From Paenibacillus_E sp040812395 (lineage in GTDB: Bacteria; Bacillota; Bacilli; Paenibacillales; NBRC-103111), in the NCBI RefSeq assembly GCF_040812395.1, contig NZ_JBFNXH010000020.1, positions 12,825 through 76,824 on the forward strand: a stretch of 64,000 bases of DNA, read 5' to 3'. Below, piece after piece: positions 33,928-43,150 of this stretch. Position 1 is the first letter of the stretch, and the number at the start of each line of letters is the position of its first letter. Below the pieces are notes generated by a model. The model worked only from the letters and a program-made list of their open reading frames with translations. It did no database searches and was not told where the DNA came from. The translations under genes were made by a program, and so were the position numbers.

Positions 33928-34269
33928 ATGCTTAAAAACTTAGGGGAGCAAATTAAACACATAAGAAAGTTGCATAATTTTACTCAAATTCAGTTTGCGA
34001 AAATGTTGAATATTTCGCAGGGAAACTTAAGTGAGATAGAATCAGGTAAACTAAATCCCTCACTTGAAACGATTATTATATTGTGTAAAAATTATTATCT
34101 AGATTTTAATGGATTTATTAATGATCAGGTAAATGAAGTATCCTCGTTTATATTAGATAATGATGAATCAAAACTTATCTATGGTTTTCGCCAGCTACAA
34201 ACAGAAACAAAAGAAGAATTAATCAATTTTTTGGAAATGAAGTTAAAGAGATATTCAAAAAATGGTTAG
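33928..34269 (+). CDS. XRE-family transcriptional regulator
   Basis: Protein of 113 residues with a Cro/C1 helix-turn-helix at about residues 5-60 (QIKHIRKLHNFTQIQFAKML, then ISQGNLSEIESGKLNPSLET). The C-terminal 50 residues are acidic then basic and may dimerise. The ATG at 33928 fits the usual domain start; GGAG lies 12 bases upstream, and a TTG at 33910 is an alternative. First of three co-oriented AT-rich genes of the island's left part; it probably regulates the two that follow. Confidence 0.75.
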   Translation: MLKNLGEQIKHIRKLHNFTQIQFAKMLNISQGNLSEIESGKLNPSLETIIILCKNYYLDFNGFINDQVNEVSSFILDNDESKLIYGFRQLQTETKEELINFLEMKLKRYSKNG

Positions 34270-34348
34270 TGAAGAGTATTGTTTAATTAGTCCCATATAG
34301 TAAAATAGAACTATTATAGGAACCCATTTATTAAAGTGGAGATAAAAT

Positions 34349-34810
34349 ATGGCTGATAATAAAATAATTACTAAACAAATACCAGACTTTTCATCTAATG
34401 GACTTCTTCCTCCTGGAATTCACGTCACAACATGGGAAGATTTTAAGGATAAATATGGTATTAATCATACAAGAAGAACTCAATTAAATGGACTAGAAAG
34501 AGCAATAAAGTGTTTTAAAGATGCAGGGTGTACAAAAATTTATGTTGATGGCAGTTTTGTGACTAATAAGAAAATACCGGGAGACTTTGATGCTCTTTAT
34601 GATTTAGATGAGGTCAATGAGGATGCAATCGATGAAAGGTTATTGGATGCATCTATTCAGGGAAGAGCTATTCAGAAGAAATATTTTGAGGGTGAGTTTT
34701 TCCCGGCATCTGTGAAGGCTGCACCTAACGGAACTGTTTATCTTGATTTTTTCCAGACCGATAAAAAAACCAAGTGTCAGAAAGGGATAATACAAATAGA
34801 ATTGAGGTGA
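34349..34810 (+). CDS. Nucleotidyltransferase-like protein (DUF6932-like)
   Basis: Protein of 153 residues. The segment YVDGSFVTNKKIPGDFDALYD (Gly68-Ser69, Asp79, Asp81) resembles the GS-x(9)-DxD metal site of minimal nucleotidyltransferases, as in DUF6932-type proteins. Such proteins are often part of toxin-antitoxin or phage-defence pairs. GGAGATAAAAT precedes the ATG. The next gene starts six bases after its stop, so the pair is probably translated together. Family assignment is from motif reading and is tentative. Confidence 0.55.
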   Translation: MADNKIITKQIPDFSSNGLLPPGIHVTTWEDFKDKYGINHTRRTQLNGLERAIKCFKDAGCTKIYVDGSFVTNKKIPGDFDALYDLDEVNEDAIDERLLDASIQGRAIQKKYFEGEFFPASVKAAPNGTVYLDFFQTDKKTKCQKGIIQIELR

Positions 34811-34815
34811 GAAAA

Positions 34816-36222
34816 ATGATAAAAAATGACTTCGAGTTAGAAATAACAAACGAGCAATTGGAACAATTTAAATTAACGCTCTTAAATCTAGAAAATGATG
34901 ATACTATACGCCAACTTTCAACTAAAAAACAGGCAATATACCGAACTGCAGTTGAGGGTGAAATTGAAAACTTACAAATGCAAATCCAACAGTATATTTT
35001 GCTGAAAAGTGGAGAAGTTTCAGCGTTAAATGCTAATCAAGCAACAGATCTTCCAAAGCTTTTAATTAATTATAGAATTGCAAAAGGCATAACAGAAAAT
35101 GAAATGGCGAGTTTATTAGGGGTAAGTGAATCAGAATTAATGGAGCATGAAGAAAATTTATTTTCGGATACTGATCCAAGACTAATTGCGAGTATGGTTG
35201 GGATCTTGAAAATAGAAGTTCCAGAATCGTTAATCCAATTTTTATCAAATAAATATGCACGAATTGTAACTAATTTAAAAAAGAATATTAAATCATTATA
35301 TGTGAGTTTACTGCCTCAAGAGTTAAAGGAAAATTATAATTTGACTGATGGGTATCTTAAATTATATACGGTGATAAAAAGAGTGTTTGGAGATCAATCG
35401 GATACTATTTTATTTGGTGGGATAATGAATTCTAACCAATTAGTTTCCGTTCGATACAAAGTTCCTAAAGGAGCTAAAACTGAGCTCGTTTACACGTACA
35501 CGTCGTATGCTTCTCATATCGCTAGAATTGTTTCAAATACAATTGAGGCTCCTCAATTATTATTAACAACGGATCCAGTACAATTTAAAAAAGACATCCT
35601 AACTAAATATGGGGAATTCAACCTTGAATCCTGCGTAAACCATATTTGGGACCTGGGAATTCCCATAATTCCTTTAAAAATAAAAGGTGGTTTTCATGGC
35701 GCTTGCTGGAGATTTAGCGGAAATAATGTAATTGTGCTTAAGCAACAAATTAACTCTAGTGCAAAATGGTTGTTTGATTTACTTCACGAGTATTGGCATG
35801 CAACACAAGAACCAGACTCATTAGAAAGAGACGTTGTGGATATTTCAGAAACATTATTACGAACTAACGATGAGCAAGAAGAGTTGGATGCTAATAAATT
35901 TGCAATCGATGTCATTTTTGATGGGAAGAGTCAAGAACTTCTTGATCAATGCTATTCAATCGCAGGTAAATCAATAGCTAATTTAAAGAATTCCGTTATT
36001 AGAGTAGCGGCACTTAATAAAATTGATCTTAGTTCATTAGCTAATCTTGTAGCATATGATGCTTCTACAAAAGGTGGAAACTGGTGGGGGACAGCCCAGA
36101 ATCTTCAAAATCCGGATGACACATTTTCTGTTGTAAGAAATATCCTTGAAGATAAATTATTGTTAGGTAACATTAATGAACCGCTTGATCGGGAATTTAT
36201 AGTGAACGCACTGTTTGAATAG
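34816..36222 (+). CDS. HTH and ImmA/IrrE-type metallopeptidase domain protein
   Basis: Protein of 468 residues. A helix-turn-helix lies at about residues 80-120 (LINYRIAKGITENEMASLLGVSESELMEHE). The zinc motif HEYWH is at residues 324-328 in LLHEYWHATQEPDS, with an acid-rich segment (NDEQEELDANKFAID) about 35 residues later that would supply the third ligand, as in ImmA/IrrE proteases. These cleave repressors in response to signals or act as antitoxin-linked proteases. The ATG at 34816 follows GAGGTGAG. Coupled to the preceding gene. Confidence 0.78.
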   Translation: MIKNDFELEITNEQLEQFKLTLLNLENDDTIRQLSTKKQAIYRTAVEGEIENLQMQIQQYILLKSGEVSALNANQATDLPKLLINYRIAKGITENEMASLLGVSESELMEHEENLFSDTDPRLIASMVGILKIEVPESLIQFLSNKYARIVTNLKKNIKSLYVSLLPQELKENYNLTDGYLKLYTVIKRVFGDQSDTILFGGIMNSNQLVSVRYKVPKGAKTELVYTYTSYASHIARIVSNTIEAPQLLLTTDPVQFKKDILTKYGEFNLESCVNHIWDLGIPIIPLKIKGGFHGACWRFSGNNVIVLKQQINSSAKWLFDLLHEYWHATQEPDSLERDVVDISETLLRTNDEQEELDANKFAIDVIFDGKSQELLDQCYSIAGKSIANLKNSVIRVAALNKIDLSSLANLVAYDASTKGGNWWGTAQNLQNPDDTFSVVRNILEDKLLLGNINEPLDREFIVNALFE

Positions 36223-36271
36223 ATAGTTAGAAAAACCACTTAAATTCAATTTGTTTGTAACAGATTAATCT

Positions 36272-36317
36272 AAAAAAAGATGAAGCTACTCCATAATAGA
36301 GTGGCTTCATCTTTTTT
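36272..36317 (+). terminator. Rho-independent terminator of the three-gene module
   Basis: AAAAAAAGATGAAGC pairs with GCTTCATCTTTTTT around a loop of about 16 bases, 50 bases after the stop. A and T tracts make it bidirectional. Confidence 0.85.
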
Positions 36318-36324
36318 GCTCTAG

Positions 36325-36646
36325 AAGCACTGTTATTGTTTTACTGCTCGTAGTTACCGCATTCACGGGGCAGCAAGAGCCTCCCCATGGGAATTTAAAA
36401 GCAATTCTTGATGATGGCCCGCCGGTACCATGGTTTTCGTATATAAGTGGTCACGATGTGAGAAAAGGAGGAGACTTGCAAATTCTCCCGAATGCGGTAA
36501 GTGTATGTCTTGCAGTCGTTGGGGTAATTGTACTAATAGGTGGTTTATTCTGGGCGTGGAGAAAACAGAAGCCAATCTGTTCGTTTGCAGCTGCTTTGTT
36601 CTTCGTGATGTGTGGGTATTTAGCCTTGATGTTTTCGATATCCTAA
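36325..36646 (+). pseudogene. 5'-truncated small membrane protein
   Basis: A frame without a start codon is open from about 36325 to the TAA at 36644-36646. It encodes a hydrophobic leader-like stretch (VIVLLLVVTAFTG), a polar stretch, then two further transmembrane segments (VCLAVVGVIVLIGGLFWAW and FAAALFFVMCGYLALMF). Internal GTG (36458) or TTG (36476) codons after AAAGGAGG could allow a 56-62 residue product. The left end appears cut off near the preceding terminator. Family unknown. Confidence 0.4.
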
Positions 36647-36718
36647 AATAGGAGCCAAGTACAATGTTATTAATGTCCAAAGAAAATAAAGTATTAGACC
36701 GAAAAATAAAATATTAGA

Positions 36719-37068
36719 CTAGCAGCCGTTGATTAAAGGGCAGAAGAGTTCAATAAGAAAGCTCTCATCGGCAAATGGGGATATCCATTTTTTGTTTAAA
36801 TCCGGATTTACAAGGACCTCTTTATAATTAACGATTTTGTAATCAATCATCCTTTGTGTCTCCAGTAATCTGTCAATCTCTTTTTGAATTCTATTCTTGT
36901 GTTCGATTAGAGTGGAGACTCTCTGAGGGAGTGAGGCTTCACCCATTTCGTAAAGCTTACGGAAAAGCTTTATTTCTTCCAGTGTCATTCCGGTTGCTTT
37001 GAGTCTCGTTAAAAAAACCATGCCTTTCAATTGATGTTTACTGTACGTTCTGTGTCCGCTTGTTTTGC
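36719..37068 (-). pseudogene. MerR-family regulator, N-terminally truncated
   Basis: The minus-strand frame encodes SGHRTYSKHQLKGMVFLTRL, then KATGMTLEEIKLFRKLY and a coiled-coil (LIEHKNRIQKEIDRLLETQRMIDYKI), typical of the second half of the MerR DNA-binding domain plus dimerisation helix. The first 35 or so residues with the helix-turn-helix are missing; the frame runs into a stop at the boundary with the IS110 remnant at about 37068. Insertion or deletion by that element is the likely cause. Confidence 0.7.
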
Positions 37069-37077
37069 AGTCGGCTT

Positions 37078-37706
37078 AAGGAGGTAAGCCAATTTTTTCG
37101 TAGGGCATGAAACGTGCAGAGAAGTTGGTTCAAGTCGATCGCAGTTCGATCGGCATGAAAGAGGGATTAACAGCCACCAAAATAGAGTTAAAGACTTTGC
37201 TAGAGTAATACGAGCTGTTTGCCCGTCAGATCGAAGAGATGATGGCTCAAGTGGAACAACTTTTGCAGCAAATCCCTGGAACGGAAGAAATGTTAACCGT
37301 TCCTGTAATTGGCATCGTTACACTGGCGGGATTTCTTGCTGAGGTAGGTGATCTGCAGGGATACGACCATGGTCAGCAAATCATAAGGCTTGCAGGCTTT
37401 AATCTCAAAGGAACAGCTCCGGCAAGAAGAAAGGCAAGTCGACGATCACCAAACGCGGACGCTCCCGGCTTCGAGCGCTGCTCTTCCGTGCAGTGCTGCC
37501 GATGGTGGCTAAGAACGCTGAGTTTAAAGCGTTGCACCACTATTACACAAAACGCAATCAGAATCCGCTCAAAAAGAAACAATCCATCGTAGCACTGTGT
37601 GGAAAACTTATTCGGGTACTCCATACGTTAGGCACAAAGCGTATTCGTTATAACGCAACTGATGTTTTAGGGCCGAAACGCCAGTCCCAGCTTCAGATGG
37701 CTGCAT
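37078..37706 (+). mobile_element. IS110-family transposase remnant
   Basis: The C-terminal half of an IS110/IS116/IS902 transposase: VPVIGIVTLAGFLAEVGDLQGYDH and, in the next frame, KSTITKRGRSRLRALLFRAVLP then MVAKNAEFKALHHYYTKR. It is inactive: the 5' part with the DEDD catalytic start is missing, a TAA interrupts at about 37207, and a frameshift lies near 37400. It adjoins the truncated merR gene. Confidence 0.8.
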
Positions 37707-38237
37707 AATACAAACTTCAAGCTATTTCTTTAACCGAAGGCTTAGGCTTTAACAACGACAACAGAAGCACGGAGCAGCCGCAGATTTTAATCCATAAGGG
37801 CAACGACCTAGTAAAGGAGCAAGAAGCGGCGTCCACCCCTTGAAAGGTAGAACGAAGGAATGTGAGGGGCTTAGACCCAGTGTGACATGGGAGGGTAAAC
37901 CGCCAGGGGGAATGGTGTGGATATCCAAGGTGCGATCATAAGGAAGTATCCACATATTGGAAATAGGTTCCAACCTCTATTCCCGCCGCCGGCTTCTTCT
38001 GGAAAATATGTCATTTCAACAAGATATCTCCATCTCTTAAGAAAGTCGAAGTTGAAAACATAAGAAAACAGGAGTGAATGAAAGAAAACATTAATTTATA
38101 GTGGGAGTAGCGAAATGAATAAATAGACAAAGAATACATAAAAGTCGTGAGTGGAAAAGTAACGGATTGAAACCATCATTTATTAAATAAGTCTACCTTG
38201 GTATCTAGCGTACACAATTTGCTTCAGAAGTTCGTTA
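37707..38237. other. Non-coding flank of the IS110 remnant
   Basis: About 280 bases after the transposase end are GC-richer than the surroundings and contain stem-forming blocks such as GGGAGGGTAAACCGCCAGGGGG and two GGATAT/ATATCC-type arms near 37917. Some IS110-family elements (the IS1111 group) keep their structured guide-RNA region downstream of the transposase, so this may be its remains. From about 38000 to 38237 the sequence is AT-rich with nothing recognisable. Confidence 0.3.
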
Positions 38238-39200
38238 TTAAAGATGGGATTTGATAATAAAAGAGCCGAAAGAACAAAAGGGGGATAGATAGGAATTCAT
38301 GCGAGGGGCCGCAGTCACAAGGTTGAAGAGGTGTCGTATAACAGATTTAAATAATTCGTACACATCCGCCTTCGGAACATCATTGTCAGCAGCTTTTGCC
38401 AACGGATTATCGTTGTTGAAACTTATATGGTAGGCGATAATTTCTGTGTTAAACAAATCTTTAATGGTGGATAGGTATATTCTTTGCTCCAATACGCGGT
38501 ATTGTGTAATACCAGTCACCCATTTCTGGTTTGGCTTTTTAGCCGTAAAAGTCACGGTTTAATAGGTTGTCTGCAACGTGTCCATCGGAAACGGCGACTT
38601 GATGAGTAGTAGGATAGAATCTTTTATGTCTAATGTTGGCTCTGAGGCCATTTTCTTTCATGAGTCGATATACTCGCTTATTGTTAACAAGTTCACATTA
38701 TAGACGTTCTAGTTCCATTTAAATCCTACGATACCCGTGTATCCCCTTACCTAAATCATAGATAGCTTGTATTCGCTCATTGGTTATTCGATCACGGTCA
38801 AGTTGAGATGCATGTAAATACAAATAATGGCAGCTCTAGATACTTGCATACCTCGCAAATTCTATGCACTGTATAACCAGGTGCCATCTGTTCTACGACC
38901 TTAACCTGCTTCTATTTGTACCTTCTGTGTCAAGATTTCTAAGCACTTTTTTAGTATCTCATTCTCCCGAGTAAGCTTTTGATGATGCCTGTCTTCGTCC
39001 ATGTACACTTCACGTCGTTCGTCTTCCTCTATTATCCATAAGCCCGTACTTACCAAATTGCTTATACTTACGCATCCAGATCTTAACACGGTCATGATCT
39101 TCAATCCCATGTTCTTCAGAAATCTGGCGTTTTGTCATTCCTTCTAACTTCATTCTCATCTCAGTATTATAGATATCAGTTATACACCAGCGATTTGTAA
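38238..39200 (-). mobile_element. IS3-family (IS150-like) element remnant
   Basis: On the minus strand, 39110-38901 retains OrfA-like sequence (VYMDEDRHHQKLTRENEILKK) and 38555-38238 retains OrfB integrase-core sequence (KPNQKWVTGITQYRV and IKDLFNTEIIAYHIS). Frameshifts and stops separate the pieces, and the 3' part of OrfB with the last catalytic acid is lost. No terminal inverted repeats were located. Confidence 0.75.
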
Positions 39201-39809
39201 CGATTTGACTGGAAATTAAGTGTATTCGACATACTTCGATAGAATTGGCTATTTTAAATATTCTTTTTATTTAGTAGTATTGTAAATAGTAGATCTTTAA
39301 AGGAAATGATTGGATAATTAGCTAACGATGATATACTTCTTATTCGCTACGGACAAAAAGGAAAAATTCTCTTGTACCATAATGTATAAGTATAATTAAA
39401 GGTAGACGCATAATTCCTCAATACCCATTACATTACCGTCTGCTCTTTTGGCAAGGGGAAGAAGATTTTGCAGGAGTCAAGAATTTATTTAGGAATCATT
39501 TATTGGGGGAAGAATCAGTAGCAAATTGAGGTACAACCTTAAGTATTATTGAAATATACATAAATTACCAAAAAAGTATTGTGTTAATATGAAAAAAATG
39601 GTAATGTTTATATTGAGCTAGTAAATGAAAAATAAAAAACACTACTAATGTATGCTTTGCGGGCGCAATTAGTAGTGTTATGGGCCGAATTTTCCGAAAA
39701 TAGGTTTATTTCAGTATATCGGTTTATTTGATTTTACATTTTTTATCTCGCTTTGTCAATATATATTTAATAATAAAGAGTGGTTACCGAACTATATGGG
39801 GTGTATAAA
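39201..39809. other. AT-rich spacer before the lasso-peptide operon
   Basis: No complete gene. A short frame at about 39400-39528 encodes PLHYRLLFWQGEEDFAGVKN..., reminiscent of the C-terminal end of DUF3786-like proteins; it has no start and is probably a fragment. An 11-bp perfect inverted repeat AACACTACTAA/TTAGTAGTGTT spans 39638-39679 with a GC-rich loop. It has no T run and may be an operator or a weak terminator. No confident promoter for the operon could be read in 39700-39800. Confidence 0.4.
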
Positions 39810-40073
39810 ATGAAGGTTTATTTAAACAAAGATGTCATTGTGCATGAAGAGGACGAAGAAATTATCTTGGTGAATATGGCTAGGAATAAGTTCTATTCAT
39901 TAGATAAAATGGGGACGGTCATCTGGAAGTTGATCGTGGAGAGTAATGAAATTTCAAAAGTAATTGATAAAATTTCTAATGAGTTTGAAGTAGATAGACA
40001 TATAATTGAAACTGATTTGGATGAATTGCTTAATGATCTAATGAAAGCTGAGGTAATTACAACAAGTGTATAA
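39810..40073 (+). CDS. PqqD-like lasso-peptide leader-recognition protein (B1)
   Basis: Protein of 87 residues with the PqqD/RRE fold, which binds RiPP leader peptides and presents them to the processing enzymes. The pattern VHEEDEEIILVNMARNKFYSLDKMGTVIWKLI, with a Tyr-Ser-Leu-Asp...Gly...Ile-Trp block, is typical, followed by a helical C terminus. GGGGTGTATAAA precedes the ATG at 39810. Its end overlaps the B2 start by eight bases, so the two halves of the split lasso protease are co-translated. AT-rich like the rest of the island. Confidence 0.88.
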   Translation: MKVYLNKDVIVHEEDEEIILVNMARNKFYSLDKMGTVIWKLIVESNEISKVIDKISNEFEVDRHIIETDLDELLNDLMKAEVITTSV

Positions 40074-40509
40074 ATTTAATATGATCATGAAGTTTTTTAA
40101 AATATATATAATGATGATTATTTTCGATTTTGAGTTATCACGCGATGGATTTAACAAAGTTTTTAAGAAATATTCTAAAAAGTATACTTTAAAGGCAATA
40201 GAGAGAAACCCAGAAGCAATATCTAATACAGCAAAGGAAATATTTGAACTATTTAATTTGATCGATATTGTTTGTGCTTGGTATCCCAGAAAAGCAGATT
40301 GCATACAGAAATCTTTTCTAGGGTTTAAGATACTCAGGAAGAAATACTCACTCCCAGTAGAAATAGTGATTGGAATTAGAAAGTTCCCGTTTGAAGCGCA
40401 TGCATGGCTTCAAATTAATGAAAAAAATGTATTTTGTGACGATGAAAATACAAAAAAATACAATATTATTCTGCGCACAAGTGTTATAAGAGAGGGTGGT
40501 TATTATTAA
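40066..40509 (+). CDS. Lasso-peptide leader protease (B2, transglutaminase-like)
   Basis: Protein of 147 residues in the transglutaminase-like cysteine protease family (lasso B2). It removes the leader of the precursor together with B1. The catalytic triad is readable as Cys79 in ADCIQKSF, His112 in FEAHAWLQI and Asp125/126 in VFCDD. The block LPVEIVIGIRKFPFEAHAWL is the family hallmark. Starts with GTG at 40066 inside the B1 gene; a later ATG at 40081 is possible. Overlaps the cyclase gene by 14 bases. Confidence 0.9.
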   Translation: MYKFNMIMKFFKIYIMMIIFDFELSRDGFNKVFKKYSKKYTLKAIERNPEAISNTAKEIFELFNLIDIVCAWYPRKADCIQKSFLGFKILRKKYSLPVEIVIGIRKFPFEAHAWLQINEKNVFCDDENTKKYNIILRTSVIREGGYY

Positions 40510-42307
40510 GTGGTTTACTGTTTTTTTATCAATTAAAGAACTAAGAAATAAAAATAAAAAATTTGATATTAATAATCGAATTTTATATGAGTACGGGATT
40601 AAAACTTCCACTGCAAAAGAGAATACTCAAGACGGATTTGAATATTACATTGCTTGTAACAAAGAGATTTCAGGGAACTCAATTGTAAATAATGAAGTTG
40701 CAATTGTTGGAGAGGTGGATATACATAACAAAAAGCAACTAATTGAAAAATTTAGATTATCAAGCGAGATATCAATACAAATAAGTAGTGAAGAATTAGT
40801 GGCAACGCTTTATGAAATTTTTGGATTTAAAATATTTAGTGAATTAATTGGAGAATTTTCATTTGTTCTTCAAGATAAATCGAGTGGAACAACATTTTTA
40901 GTAAGGGATCCTTTAGGTATTAAGACATTATTTTGGATGGAAAAAAATGGGGAATATATTATTGCGAGTGATATCTTCTTAATGAAAGATTTCATTAACA
41001 TGAATTTACTGAATAACGATTATTTCAAAGAATTTTATTATGGGAATGGAATTATTGATTCTGTAAATACTCCATACCGAAATGTTAATAGAGTGCCAAG
41101 TGGTTGTATCTTACAGATTAAAGATGGGGTTCGAAGTTTATCTAAATATTGGGATTTAGCAAATGTTACTGACGTAATTAGATATAAGAACGAAAATGAG
41201 TATATGGAAGAGTTTAGAGAAATACTAAATATTGCGGTTAAAGACAGATTAGTGAAAGGAAATAGTAACGCTATTATGTTAAGTGGTGGATTGGATTCGA
41301 CATCAATATATGCATTGTCCAAAAATACAGAAAATATAAAAAATGAGTATATTGTCTCATCGGTAAGTGCAATATTTGAAAAATTAAAAGAATGTGATGA
41401 AAGTGAATATATTCTCGAATTGTTAGATCAATATAATGATACTGGTAACTTTGTGAACTGTGATGAAGTCTCAATGTTTAATGGATTCAATAAAAATATT
41501 CCATTTTCATACGAACCGAATGTGAATTCTATTACCTATAATTTCACAAGTACCCTAGTAAAAGAATCTGTTAATAGAGGTATGGATAACATCCTTAGCG
41601 GGTATGCAGGGGACCATTTATTAACTGGATCGTTGTATGTAGCAAGGGACATGTTAAGAAAGTTTCAAGTTAGTTTACTCTTAGAATACATGACCAAATG
41701 GTCAATTAGGATGAATAACTCTGCAATTCAAAATTTAAAGACATACGCTCTAAATCCTAAAGTTGTGAGTATGTATATGTTTGAGGACACCAATAAGTAT
41801 TATACGGAGATGCATAATAGAATGAAAGGCATAAAGTACTACCACCAAAAAAATCTTTACTTTCAAATTTCAAGTGCAAAATCTCATTTGTATACCGACA
41901 GGGTTTTAGGAGCTATTAATGGAGCGGATATTAAGCATCCGTATTTAGATAAACGGTTAGTAGAGTTCATCTATAAAATTCCAGGAGAACTTTGTTATTC
42001 ACTGGAGACTAAGAAAAATATACTCAGGAAATCAATGAGAGACCTACTTACAGAGAGAATAACAACAAGAGAAAATAAAACAACTCATGTAGCATATTTT
42101 TATAAAAATATGCGGAACAATTGGCCACAAATATTTAGTGAGTTAAGCCAACCTCGGATTATTACAAAGATGAATCTGATAACAGAAGAAAAATGGCGAG
42201 AAGAGTTGCTTAAATGGAGGAATGGACTAGATGTAAAGGAAGGGTTTTGGACGCTATTTTCAATTGAAATGTGGTATTCAATCTATACTAAAATTATATC
42301 GGTTTAA
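40496..42307 (+). CDS. Lasso-peptide cyclase (C, asparagine-synthetase-like)
   Basis: ATP-dependent enzyme of 603 residues that adenylates the ring Glu/Asp side chain and forms the isopeptide bond with the new N terminus. The N-terminal glutaminase-like domain (about 1-200) lacks the Cys2 nucleophile, as expected for lasso cyclases, but retains VRDPLGIKTLFW. The synthetase domain has the PP-loop SGGLDS at residues 263-268 and a second block ILSGYAGDHLLTGS near 362-375. The GTG at 40496 is the longest start; the true start may be slightly later. Confidence 0.9.
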   Translation: MVIIKWFTVFLSIKELRNKNKKFDINNRILYEYGIKTSTAKENTQDGFEYYIACNKEISGNSIVNNEVAIVGEVDIHNKKQLIEKFRLSSEISIQISSEELVATLYEIFGFKIFSELIGEFSFVLQDKSSGTTFLVRDPLGIKTLFWMEKNGEYIIASDIFLMKDFINMNLLNNDYFKEFYYGNGIIDSVNTPYRNVNRVPSGCILQIKDGVRSLSKYWDLANVTDVIRYKNENEYMEEFREILNIAVKDRLVKGNSNAIMLSGGLDSTSIYALSKNTENIKNEYIVSSVSAIFEKLKECDESEYILELLDQYNDTGNFVNCDEVSMFNGFNKNIPFSYEPNVNSITYNFTSTLVKESVNRGMDNILSGYAGDHLLTGSLYVARDMLRKFQVSLLLEYMTKWSIRMNNSAIQNLKTYALNPKVVSMYMFEDTNKYYTEMHNRMKGIKYYHQKNLYFQISSAKSHLYTDRVLGAINGADIKHPYLDKRLVEFIYKIPGELCYSLETKKNILRKSMRDLLTERITTRENKTTHVAYFYKNMRNNWPQIFSELSQPRIITKMNLITEEKWREELLKWRNGLDVKEGFWTLFSIEMWYSIYTKIISV

Positions 42308-42350
42308 GATTATTACACTATTTTTGGGGAAAATAGGGAGGATTTTATCT

Positions 42351-42566
42351 ATGAAATATGTCAAACCATCTATGCTAGATTATGGAAGAAGTGAGAATGT
42401 AATTAAAGGTGAATGCGATTGGGGCAGTGAAGGCTTTACGTTTGACAGAACTGGATCGTATGAAACTCAAAGACGAGATATGGTATACATCGGGCATTGG
42501 GGTGGGATGGATCACTATCAATGTCAATATACAACGAAATGCAGCACGTTCGGCGATGCTTGTTAA
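42351..42566 (+). CDS. Lasso-peptide precursor (A) with unusually long four-cysteine core
   Basis: Protein of 71 residues. The leader (1-19) matches the Firmicute lasso pattern YxxPx(L/M)xxxG: Tyr3, Pro6, Met8, Gly12. Ile18 occupies the -2 position, usually Thr. The predicted core starts at Gly20, numbered 1; the ring begins GECDWGSE, so Glu8 (residue 27) is the only acid at positions 7-9 and closes an 8-residue macrolactam. The core continues to 52 residues with Cys at core positions 3, 39, 45 and 52. Aromatic and Arg residues that could act as steric plugs are abundant. AGGGAGG precedes the ATG at 42351; an upstream in-frame extension inside the cyclase gene lacks a site. Confidence 0.8.
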   Translation: MKYVKPSMLDYGRSENVIKGECDWGSEGFTFDRTGSYETQRRDMVYIGHWGGMDHYQCQYTTKCSTFGDAC

Positions 42567-42646
42567 GTAATGTAATTCAGTAATAATTCTAATAATAAAC
42601 AATACTCCCCCATAAATAGTGTAATACTGTTCTACCGAGTAGCCAT

Positions 42647-42666
42647 AGACCCTGAAAAGGGTCTTT
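42647..42666 (+). terminator. Weak terminator or processing hairpin after the precursor gene
   Basis: AGACCC and GGGTCT flank TGAAAA, followed only by TTTAAAA. A leaky stop here would give more precursor mRNA than downstream mRNA. Confidence 0.5.
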
Positions 42667-42709
42667 AAAAATTTGTGCTAATTTCAACTAAAAAATAGGA
42701 GAGAAGCTT

Positions 42710-43150
42710 ATGGGAATACTTTTGGTTATTATTTGTACTGTATTATTAATTGTACTGCTCCGTTTGCATTTCCTATTAAAAAAAGATGATGAGTATCTTC
42801 GTCAAACCATAGATCCGAAAAAGTTTCTTGAGCATATGGGGAATTATAGTGGATTTCTAGTAGTGACCAATAGCCAATTCTTATTGAATGAAATTGATTT
42901 ATACAGAAAAATAATTAGGAAATTAATCAAAATATCTAGATGTCACATAGTTTCCTTGACTAGAGACGGTGAGTATCATTTGGATTTTCAAAGTACTGAA
43001 TTTCTAAGTAATTTACAAATACAAAGATACCCACTGATTGTATTTTTAGTAAATGGGTCGATATATAAAAGAGTACTATCTTTTGAAAATCTATCTGATC
43101 GGCAAATTATCAAGGAAATAACTAGGTATTCAAGGCAGGTAGAGATATGA
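42710..43150 (+). CDS. Membrane-anchored thioredoxin-fold-like protein without CxxC
   Basis: Protein of 146 residues. An N-terminal membrane helix (about residues 2-20) is followed by a soluble domain whose layout (FLVVTNSQFLLNEIDLYRKIIRKL, then YPLIVFLVNGSIYKRVLSFENL) resembles a TlpA/thioredoxin fold. The position of the redox motif reads TNSQ, with no cysteine pair, and a single Cys occurs later in SRCHIV. It may be a non-catalytic partner of the MauE-like gene that overlaps its end by four bases. GGAGAGAAGCTT precedes the ATG. Fold assignment is tentative. Confidence 0.6.
   Translation: MGILLVIICTVLLIVLLRLHFLLKKDDEYLRQTIDPKKFLEHMGNYSGFLVVTNSQFLLNEIDLYRKIIRKLIKISRCHIVSLTRDGEYHLDFQSTEFLSNLQIQRYPLIVFLVNGSIYKRVLSFENLSDRQIIKEITRYSRQVEI

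Noticed and set aside
40496..42307. Interpretation of the cyclase as ordinary asparagine synthetase
   Set aside because: The glutaminase Cys2 is absent and the gene overlaps a B2 protease gene next to a RiPP precursor.
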